A stretch of 5,976 nt of DNA from contig JALVEX010000009.1 in the NCBI GenBank assembly GCA_027030435.1, positions 1-5,976 of the forward strand. Reading direction: 5' to 3'. The notes below the pieces were generated by a model that saw only the letters and a program-made list of their open reading frames with translations, was not told the origin of the DNA and did not search any database. Positions 1-5,073 of the stretch are shown here, one piece after another; within the stretch, counting starts at the first letter, position 1; every line of letters starts with the position of its first letter. The position numbers and the translations under genes were made by a program. This stretch comes from Paracoccaceae bacterium. Lineage in GTDB: Bacteria > Pseudomonadota > Alphaproteobacteria > Rhodobacterales > Rhodobacteraceae.

Positions 1-984
1 GATCTTGGCAACCACTTTTGCCTTGGTCTCGGATTCGGCGGCGATCTCGTCCCAGAATTTCTTCGCCTCGGCCTCCACCTTGGCCCATTCCTCGGCCGGG
101 ATGGTGGTGAGCTTCAGCTTGTCGCCATTCACACGCAGCGCCGCCTCGCCGCCCCAGTACCACCACTGGCGGTAGTAGTGCGAGGCATCGGTGCAGGCGC
201 GGAACAGATCCTTCAGGTGATCCGGAAGCTCGTTCCAGCGCTCCTGATTGGCGAAGAAATGGCCGATCCAGGCGCCCGAGATGTTGTTGGTGAGGAAGTA
301 ATCCGTCACATCCGCCCAGCCGACGGTGTAATCCTCGGTGATGCCCGACCAGGCGATGGCGTCAAGCTCGCCCGTCTGCAGCGCCACTTCCACGTCTTCC
401 CACGGCAGGGTCACCGGGATCACCCCGAAGCGCGTCAGGAAGCGCCCGGCGGTGGGGAAGGTGAACACCCTCAGCCCCTTCAGATCGTCGAGGTGATTGA
501 TCGGCTTCTTGGATGCGAAATGGCAGGGATCCCAGGCCCCGGCAGAGATGTGCTGCACGCCCACCTTGGCATATTCCTGCTTCCAGATCTCATCGAGCCC
601 GTATTGATTGAACAGCACCGGCACATCGAGCGAATATCTGAGCGCGAAGGGGAAGTAGCCGCCGAAAACGGTCACTTCCGTGGGGCTGGCCATGGAATCG
701 TCATCCGATTGCACGGCGTCGATGGTGCCCTTCTGCATGGCGCGGAAAAGCTCGCCCGTGGGCACCAGCTGATCGGCGAAATAAAGCTCGATCTCCATTT
801 CGTCGCGCGCGATGCGGTTGAACATGTCGATCTGGGGCTTGATCACGTGCTCGGCGAGCGCCGGGCCGGCATATGTCTGCAGGCGCCACTTGATCTTGGA
901 CTGCCCCTTCACGGCCGGGGCGGCGAGCGCCGTTGCGGCGGCGCCGAGGCCGGCGGTTTTCAGGAACTTGCGTCTTGTCGTCAT
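1..984 (-). CDS. dctP: TRAP transporter solute-binding protein (DctP family), C-terminus cut by window edge
   Basis: Periplasmic solute-binding subunit of a tripartite ATP-independent transporter; it would capture the solute and deliver it to the DctQ/DctM membrane pair encoded just upstream. The reading frame is open from the ATG at 984 to base 1, giving 328 residues without a stop; family members are usually about 330-365 aa, so only a short C-terminal tail is missing. The N-terminus has a twin-arginine signal (TTRRKFLKT, residues 2-10) and then an Ala-rich hydrophobic stretch to about residue 25, predicting Tat export. Mature-protein features include LQTYAGPALAEHV (35-47), the loop ADQLVPTGELFRAM (70-83), and DLKGLRVFTFPTAGRF (167-182). 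By eye, R172 aligns with the conserved arginine (SiaP R147) that clamps substrate carboxylates, so a carboxylate ligand is likely. LPWEDVEVALQTGELDAI (193-210) is the family hinge region. The start is fixed by an AAGGAG ribosome-binding site 7 nt upstream. The family is secure; the ligand is not known. Confidence 0.93.
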   Translation of the reverse strand, partial: MTTRRKFLKTAGLGAAATALAAPAVKGQSKIKWRLQTYAGPALAEHVIKPQIDMFNRIARDEMEIELYFADQLVPTGELFRAMQKGTIDAVQSDDDSMASPTEVTVFGGYFPFALRYSLDVPVLFNQYGLDEIWKQEYAKVGVQHISAGAWDPCHFASKKPINHLDDLKGLRVFTFPTAGRFLTRFGVIPVTLPWEDVEVALQTGELDAIAWSGITEDYTVGWADVTDYFLTNNISGAWIGHFFANQERWNELPDHLKDLFRACTDASHYYRQWWYWGGEAALRVNGDKLKLTTIPAEEWAKVEAEAKKFWDEIAAESETKAKVVAKI

Positions 985-991
985 CTTATCT

Positions 992-997
992 CTCCTT
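992..997 (-). promoter_or_regulatory. Ribosome-binding site of dctP
   Basis: AAGGAG on the minus strand, 7 nt before the ATG at 984-982. It supports that start, which also gives a complete Tat signal directly after the initiator Met. Confidence 0.8.
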
Positions 998-1010
998 GTT
1001 GGTCGGTTTC

Positions 1011-1056
1011 ACGGGCTTCTTGCCCCCGTCAGCGCCCCGCTTTGGCTTTGGCGGGG
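1011..1056 (-). other. Intercistronic hairpins between dctM and dctP
   Basis: The 80-nt gap between the dctM stop and the dctP start holds two inverted repeats. The first on the transcript is CCCCGC / GCGGGG (arms 1051-1056 and 1035-1040, 10-nt loop). The second is either GGGC/GCCC (arms 1022-1025 and 1013-1016, 5-nt loop) or ACGGG/CCCGT (arms 1025-1029 and 1011-1015). No run of U follows either hairpin in the minus-strand transcript, so neither looks like an intrinsic terminator. A role in RNA processing or 3'-end protection, setting dctP expression apart from dctQ and dctM, is plausible but inferred. Confidence 0.45.
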
Positions 1057-1064
1057 TTCTTGGT

Positions 1065-2591
1065 TTATCTGTTGTATATCAGATGCGGCAGCCACAGCGC
1101 GATCTCGGGCACCAGCATGATGATCGTGAGCGCCAGCACCATGACGATCACGAAGGGCCAGATCGAGGCGTAGATGTCCCTCAGCGTGATTTCCTTCGGC
1201 GCCATGGCGCGCATCAGGAAGAGATTGTAGCCGAAGGGGGGCGTCATGTAGGCGATCTGGGTGGTGATGGTATAGAGCACGCCATACCAGATCAGATCGA
1301 AGCCCAGATGGCGCACCAGCGGAATGTAGAGCGGCGCGACGATCACCAGCATTGCGGTATCGTCGAGGAAGGTGCCCATGATCAGGAAGGAAAGCTGCAT
1401 CAGGATCAGGATCGTCCAGGGGTCGAGGCCGAGCTGTTCGGTGAAGAGATTGTCGATCGCGCGCACCGCGCCAAGCCCGTCGAACACCGCGCCGAAGCCC
1501 ATGGCGGCCACGATGATCCACATGAACATGCAGGTGATGGCGAGCGTGTTGCGCACCGAGTTTTCGAACACCTCGCGCGTCATCCGCCCCTTCATCACGG
1601 CGGCGAGGAAAGCCACCACCGCGCCGATGGCCGAGCTTTCGGTGAGCGATGTCCAGCCGTTGACGAACGGCACCATCATCGAGAAGAAGATCACCAGCGG
1701 CAGCAGGCCGGCCAGAAGCAGATGGTATTTCTCCGCCATGTGGATGGTGATCTTCGGCCCCAGCCTTTCGCGCATCCGCCACACCAGCACCGAGGCGCCG
1801 ATCACCGCGATCAGCACGAGAAGGCCGGTCAACTGGCCGTCGGGCAGGGCGATGATCCCGCGCCTGATCAGCCAGAAGAAGGCCACCACCATCGCCCCCC
1901 ATGCCCAGAGCGCGAGATTGATCACCAGCGGCAGATCGCGATTGAAGGCCGCGCGCTCTTCGGGCGCGAGCGTGGGGCCGAGCGCCGGATTGAGCCGGCA
2001 GCGCAGCCAGATGTAGAGCATGAACATCCCCGCCATCATCAGCCCCGGCATGACGCCCGCGAGCCACAACTGCCCCACCGGCTGGCGCGCGATCATCGCA
2101 TAAAGCACCAGCACCACCGAGGGCGGCACCAGGATGCCCAGCGAACTGCCCGCCTGGATAACGCCGGTGACCATGCGCTTGTCATAGCCGCGCTTGAGAA
2201 GCTCGGGCAGCGCGATGGTGGCGCCGATCGCCATGCCGGCCACAGAAAGCCCGTTCATGGCCGAGATCAGCACCATCAGCCCGATGGTGCCGATCGCCAG
2301 CCCCCCCGAGACGCTCCCCATCCACACATGGAACATCTTGTAGAGATCATCGGCGATCCGGCTTTCGCTCAGCACATAGCCCATGAAGATGAACATCGGC
2401 AGGGTGAGAAGCGGATACCATTTCATCAGCTTCATGGCGGCCGAGAAGGGGATGTCGCTGCCGCCCGTGCCCCACAGCATCAGCGCCGCCGCCGCCGCCA
2501 CCGCGCCGATGGCGCCGAAAACCCGCTGGCCGGTGAAAAGCGTCAGCATCATGCTGGCGAACATGAAGATCGCAATGGCCTCGTGAGACAT
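1065..2591 (-). CDS. dctM: TRAP transporter large permease subunit, DctM family (long form)
   Basis: Large membrane subunit of the TRAP transporter, which drives solute import with an ion gradient (usually Na+) rather than ATP. The protein is 508 aa and mostly hydrophobic helices. Family signatures seen: QAGSSLGILVPPSV (146-159), LTESSAIGA (316-324), MGTFLDDTAMLVIVAPLYIP (405-424) and YMTPPFGYNLF (448-458). These match the two pseudo-repeats of DctM, each with a helical hairpin. It is longer than the common 425-450 aa because of an insert at about 200-290. The insert carries two extra candidate membrane segments (about 222-242 and 254-271) joined by a charged, Pro/Arg-rich stretch; this long form is a recurring subgroup, not a defect. 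The ATG at 2591 shares one base with the dctQ TGA (TGATG), and GGAGG lies 7 nt upstream inside dctQ, so the two are probably translationally coupled. The stop is TAA at 1067-1065. Confidence 0.95.
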   Translation of the reverse strand: MSHEAIAIFMFASMMLTLFTGQRVFGAIGAVAAAAALMLWGTGGSDIPFSAAMKLMKWYPLLTLPMFIFMGYVLSESRIADDLYKMFHVWMGSVSGGLAIGTIGLMVLISAMNGLSVAGMAIGATIALPELLKRGYDKRMVTGVIQAGSSLGILVPPSVVLVLYAMIARQPVGQLWLAGVMPGLMMAGMFMLYIWLRCRLNPALGPTLAPEERAAFNRDLPLVINLALWAWGAMVVAFFWLIRRGIIALPDGQLTGLLVLIAVIGASVLVWRMRERLGPKITIHMAEKYHLLLAGLLPLVIFFSMMVPFVNGWTSLTESSAIGAVVAFLAAVMKGRMTREVFENSVRNTLAITCMFMWIIVAAMGFGAVFDGLGAVRAIDNLFTEQLGLDPWTILILMQLSFLIMGTFLDDTAMLVIVAPLYIPLVRHLGFDLIWYGVLYTITTQIAYMTPPFGYNLFLMRAMAPKEITLRDIYASIWPFVIVMVLALTIIMLVPEIALWLPHLIYNR

Positions 2592-3229
2592 CAGCTCGCC
2601 TCCCCGCGTTGCTTCGCCGCCGGCTCGCCGGCGCGCAGATCAACCCCCCTGAGCGTGGCGATATCCTTCAGAAGCTCGCTGAACGCCTGCAGCAGCATGA
2701 GGAAGATGCCGATCGACATGATCACCTTCACCGGCCAGAGATAGGGCCGCCAGGCGGTGGGGGAGCGCTCGAGAAAGCCCAGCATGTCGCCCGCGCCGGA
2801 AGGCCCCTGGGTGAGGAAGGTCCAGGCGAGTTCGCGCCAGAAGCGAAAGGGTTCGTCGCCGAAATAGCCGAGCGCATAGGCGGTGGAGGTGAGCGCGCCG
2901 TAAAGCATCACCCCGAGGTAGAAGATCAGGAACAGCACCGTGAAGGCATCCACCATTGCCCGCGTGCGCGGGCTCCAGCTGCCGTAGAAGAGATCCATGC
3001 GCACATTGGCGCCAAGCTGGATCGAATAGGGCCCGCCCAGCGTGTAATAGGCGACAAGCGCGAATTGCGCGATCTCCAGCGTCCATTGCGAAGGCACGAA
3101 GAAGGTTTTCGAGAGCGAGGACCACAGGAGCACGCCGATCATCAGGAAGATGCCATACATGACGATCCGCCCGAGGCGATAATTCAGCCTGTCGATGGCG
3201 CGGACATAGAGGATGGCTAGTCGTGGCAT
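2591..3229 (-). CDS. dctQ: TRAP transporter small permease subunit, DctQ family
   Basis: Small four-helix membrane subunit that pairs with DctM and helps dock the solute-binding protein. It is 212 aa. Candidate membrane segments are at about 21-40, 51-66, 92-117 and 164-184. Family marks include the conserved W-x-x-E at the start of helix 2 (W49 to E52) and the VRMDLFY stretch (76-82) after it. The loop between helices 3 and 4 (about 120-163) is long and aromatic-rich (EPFRFWRELAWTF), fitting the larger TRAP systems with extended subunits. The start at 3229 overlaps the end of the amidohydrolase gene by 13 nt and is backed by a strong AGGAGG site 4 nt upstream. The stop overlaps the dctM start by one base. 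Membership is inferred from hydropathy, short motifs and its position directly before dctM; it is convincing taken together. Confidence 0.92.
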   Translation of the reverse strand: MPRLAILYVRAIDRLNYRLGRIVMYGIFLMIGVLLWSSLSKTFFVPSQWTLEIAQFALVAYYTLGGPYSIQLGANVRMDLFYGSWSPRTRAMVDAFTVLFLIFYLGVMLYGALTSTAYALGYFGDEPFRFWRELAWTFLTQGPSGAGDMLGFLERSPTAWRPYLWPVKVIMSIGIFLMLLQAFSELLKDIATLRGVDLRAGEPAAKQRGEAS

Positions 3230-4032
3230 GCGGCCTCCTTTCCCGGGGCTTTCCCCGGAGCGGCGGGCAGCGGGTGGCCGGCGCGGATCAGCGCGTGGGC
3301 AATCCAGCGCGCAAGCATGTCGGCCATTCCCGCCTGGTCCTCCTCGCTGGCGATCAGATCGTTCCTGATCTCGATCATCACGTTCAGAAGGCCCGTGGGC
3401 AGGGCGTGTTCGCGCAGGGTGTGGGTCACGCCATGTTCGGGGCCGTAGGGGGCGTTGCGCGCCACCTTGCGTGAGGTGAACTGCGGCGCGCTTTCCAGCA
3501 TCGCATCGGCAAGGCGGCTGTCGGCATCGTGGAGGATGCCGATTTCCACATCGCGCGCACGTCCGTGATAGACGGGCGTGAAGCTGTGGATGGTGATGAG
3601 CGCCGGCGGCAGGGGGCGGGCGGCGATGGTTTCGGACAGCAGCCGGCGGAAGGGCTCATAGACTTCGGCCGTGCGCGCCGCCCGCGCCTCTTCGCCGAGC
3701 GCCCGATTGCCGGGGATCTCGTGGATCTCGCTTCTTGCCGGCATGGCGTCGGGGGCCTCGGGCGGGCGGTTGCAATCATAGACAAGCCGCGAGACGGCGC
3801 TTTCCACCAGCGGCCCTTCAAGCGCTTCCGCCAGCCGGCGCGCCACCGCCGAAGCGCCCGGATCCCAGGCCACATGGCTTTCGCGCACCGCTTCCTCGAG
3901 GCCGAGATTTCCGTATTTCTCCGGGATGTGATTGGAAGCGTGTTCGCAGACGAAAACCAGAGGCGCGCCGGTGCCTCCGTTCCCGATGCACTTTGCGGGC
4001 GCACCGCTTTCATTTTCGGCTTTCTGCGTCAT
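3217..4032 (-). CDS. N-formylglutamate amidohydrolase (FGase) family enzyme
   Basis: First gene of the operon, 271 aa, predicted cytoplasmic (no signal peptide). The family (Pfam FGase) contains metal-dependent hydrolases such as HutG, which splits N-formyl-L-glutamate into glutamate and formate. Visible family blocks in order: LVFVCEHASNHIP (25-37), with E30 and H31 as likely active-site or metal residues; VAWDPGA (54-60); SRLVYDCNRPP (81-91); TIHSFTPV (147-154) with H149; and MIEIRNDLI (219-227). The length is typical. The ATG at 4032 has GGAGG 4 nt upstream, and the TAG at 3219-3217 overlaps dctQ by 13 nt. No other histidine-degradation gene is present. Fusion into a TRAP operon points to a different or broader role: hydrolysis of an imported N-formyl or N-acyl amino acid or related amide. 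The family is confident; the substrate is inference. The C-terminus (255-268) is Pro/Lys/Ala-rich and probably disordered. Confidence 0.88.
   Translation of the reverse strand: MTQKAENESGAPAKCIGNGGTGAPLVFVCEHASNHIPEKYGNLGLEEAVRESHVAWDPGASAVARRLAEALEGPLVESAVSRLVYDCNRPPEAPDAMPARSEIHEIPGNRALGEEARAARTAEVYEPFRRLLSETIAARPLPPALITIHSFTPVYHGRARDVEIGILHDADSRLADAMLESAPQFTSRKVARNAPYGPEHGVTHTLREHALPTGLLNVMIEIRNDLIASEEDQAGMADMLARWIAHALIRAGHPLPAAPGKAPGKEAACHD
3234..3258 (-). promoter_or_regulatory. dctQ ribosome-binding site with an upstream GC hairpin, inside the amidohydrolase 3' end
   Basis: AGGAGG (3239-3234) lies 4 nt before the dctQ ATG and decides that start. Four bases upstream on the transcript is a perfect 6-bp inverted repeat, CCGGGG-AAAG-CCCCGG (3258-3243), within the last amidohydrolase codons (residues PGKAPGKE). 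A ribosome finishing the amidohydrolase would melt the hairpin as it reaches the dctQ start, so it could couple the two. The repeat is seen directly; its role is inferred. Confidence 0.5.
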
Positions 4033-4082
4033 CCCCCCTCCGCATCTCGCGCGAATCCACGCCCCACTGGCGCCTTCAGTCG

Positions 4083-4098
4083 TGAAAAGAGTTCTTCA
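4083..4098. promoter_or_regulatory. Candidate RpiR-type operator, copy 1
   Basis: TGAAAAGAGTTCTTCA, with outer arms TGAA/TTCA forming an inverted repeat. It matches copy 2 at 13 of 16 positions. It lies 13 bp downstream of the TTGACA -35 of the minus-strand operon and so covers the expected -10; binding there should block transcription of the amidohydrolase/TRAP operon. Assignment to the adjacent RpiR-type protein is inferred from position and repeat symmetry. Confidence 0.6.
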
Positions 4099-4117
4099 AA
4101 GGCAGGCGCGCTGTCAA
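4089..4117 (-). promoter_or_regulatory. Candidate sigma-70-type promoter of the amidohydrolase/TRAP operon
   Basis: A consensus TTGACA lies on the minus strand at 4117-4112. A 17-bp spacer would put the -10 at 4094-4089 (GAACTC), a poor match to TATAAT. The -35 is clear and the -10 is weak, and the -10 position falls inside operator copy 1. Transcription would begin near 4082, leaving a leader of about 50 nt. Confidence 0.45.
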
Positions 4118-4126
4118 TCCTTGTTC

Positions 4127-4142
4127 TGAAATAATTTCTTCA
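4127..4142. promoter_or_regulatory. Candidate RpiR-type operator, copy 2
   Basis: TGAAATAATTTCTTCA, containing the perfect palindrome GAAAT-A-ATTTC (4128-4138). It starts 44 bp after copy 1 in the same orientation, about four helical turns away, so two bound dimers could sit on roughly the same DNA face. It overlaps the first bases of the proposed -35 of the regulator gene, which suggests autoregulation. Confidence 0.62.
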
Positions 4143-4167
4143 CCGCCGATGCGCCTGTTGCTATACC
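4139..4167 (+). promoter_or_regulatory. Candidate promoter of the RpiR-type regulator gene
   Basis: TTCACC (4139-4144, 4/6 to TTGACA), a 17-bp spacer, then TATACC (4162-4167) preceded by TGC, which makes an extended -10. Predicted transcription start is near 4174, leaving a leader of about 15 nt. The -35 shares four bases with operator copy 2. Confidence 0.5.
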
Positions 4168-4188
4168 AAGCAAAACCGGGGGGGAGCC

Positions 4189-5073
4189 GTGCAGGAACCA
4201 CAGCAGGATCAGGCCCAGACGATCGCCGAGCGGCTGAATGCCGCTTTTGGCGAACTGACGCGCGCCGAGCGCCAGCTTGCCGGCTCGCTTCTGGAGAATT
4301 ACCCGGTTTCGGGGCTTTCGAGCATCACCGCAGTGGCGAAGAAGGCGCAGGTTTCCACGCCCACCGTGGTGCGCATGGTGCAGAAGCTCGGATTCAGCGG
4401 TTTCCCCGAGTTTCAGGCCGGATTGCGCCGCGAGCTTGAAGAGAAGATTTCAAGCCCCATCGCCAAGCATGAAACCTGGGCCGCGCAGGCGCCCGATCAG
4501 CATATCCTGAACCGCTTCACCGAGGCGGTGATCGGCAATATCCGCCAGAGCCTCGCGCAGGTGGATACGGCAAGCTTCGATGCGGTGGCCGATCTCCTGG
4601 CCGATACGGGCGCGGCCGCCTATGTGGTGGGCGGGCGGATCACCCATGCGCTGGCCGAATACATGTTCCTGCATCTGCAGGTGATGCGCCCCGGCGTGAC
4701 GCTGGTGCGTTCGCTCAGCAACGCCTGGCCGCATGACCTGCTGAACATGCGCGCGGGCGATGTGCTGGTGGTGTTCGATGTGCGCCGCTACGAAAACGCC
4801 ACGCTGAAGCTCGTGCGGATGGCGCGCGAGCGGGGCGCGCGGGTGGTGCTTTTTACCGATCAGTGGGGCTCGCCGGTGGCCGCGCATGCCGATCACGTGC
4901 TTTCGAGCCGCATCGCCGTGCCCTCGGCCTGGGACAGCAACGTGGTGCCGATGCTGCTGCTGGAAATCCTGCTCGCGGCGGTGCAGGAGCGCACCTGGGA
5001 GCAGACCCGCGCGCGCATGGAGCGGCTCGAGGAGATGTTCGACAGCACGCGCTTCTTCCGCAAGTTCACCTGA
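4189..5073 (+). CDS. MurR/RpiR-family transcriptional regulator (HTH_6 + SIS domains)
   Basis: DNA-binding regulator of 294 aa, transcribed away from the amidohydrolase/TRAP operon. Residues about 10-85 form the RpiR helix-turn-helix domain: ELTRAERQLAGSLLENYP (22-39), SITAVAKKAQVSTPTVVRMV (45-64) with the recognition helix in STPTVVRMVQKLG, then FSGFPEFQAGLR (69-80). Residues about 125-265 form a SIS fold: AYVVGGRITHALAEYMF (144-160), DVLVVFDVRRYENATLKLVR (191-210) and VVLFTDQWGSP (219-229). In sugar-phosphate-sensing SIS domains the second block reads roughly SxSGxT; here it is DVRRYENAT, so the ligand is probably not a usual phosphosugar. Translation starts at a GTG, because no in-frame ATG lies upstream and the HTH would be cut by a later start. 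A run GGGGGGGAG (4178-4186) is the only ribosome-binding site, and its spacing is tight. The paired palindromes upstream are its likely operators. The stop overlaps the convergent TPM gene by 8 nt. Confidence 0.92.
   Translation: MQEPQQDQAQTIAERLNAAFGELTRAERQLAGSLLENYPVSGLSSITAVAKKAQVSTPTVVRMVQKLGFSGFPEFQAGLRRELEEKISSPIAKHETWAAQAPDQHILNRFTEAVIGNIRQSLAQVDTASFDAVADLLADTGAAAYVVGGRITHALAEYMFLHLQVMRPGVTLVRSLSNAWPHDLLNMRAGDVLVVFDVRRYENATLKLVRMARERGARVVLFTDQWGSPVAAHADHVLSSRIAVPSAWDSNVVPMLLLEILLAAVQERTWEQTRARMERLEEMFDSTRFFRKFT

Larger units (their letters stand above)
4033..4188. promoter_or_regulatory. Divergent control region between the amidohydrolase/TRAP operon and the rpiR-type gene
   Basis: A 156-nt region with no gene of its own, serving both the minus-strand operon and the plus-strand regulator. 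Its middle part is clearly more AT-rich than the flanking genes. It holds two copies of a 16-bp imperfect palindrome and one candidate promoter for each direction, described separately. Confidence 0.75.

Noticed and set aside
1035..1056. Inverted repeat after dctM read as an intrinsic terminator
   Set aside because: No U tract follows it on the minus-strand transcript, and dctP downstream has no clear promoter of its own in the gap, so read-through is more likely.
178..1173. Plus-strand open frame of 331 codons antisense to dctP
   Set aside because: Low-complexity His/Gly/Glu/Arg composition without domain motifs; the opposite strand encodes a full binding-protein sequence with a signal peptide.
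1009..2067. Minus-strand open frame of 352 codons overlapping dctM in another frame
   Set aside because: Arg/Ala/Gly/His-rich and without motifs, while the dctM frame carries the TRAP signatures across the same bases.
933..2744. Plus-strand open frame of 603 codons running antisense to dctM
   Set aside because: It is His/Arg/Asp/Gln-rich with no recognisable domain, typical of the reverse frame of a GC-rich membrane-protein gene. The minus-strand dctM has clear TRAP motifs over the same bases.
2609..3220. Plus-strand open frame of 203 codons antisense to dctQ
   Set aside because: Shadow of dctQ: charged and low-complexity, no motif, and no reason for a start there.
4149..4439. Upstream ATG at 4149 as an alternative start for the regulator
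   Set aside because: It is in a different frame from the HTH-SIS protein and gives a 96-residue Arg/Gly-rich product without recognisable features.
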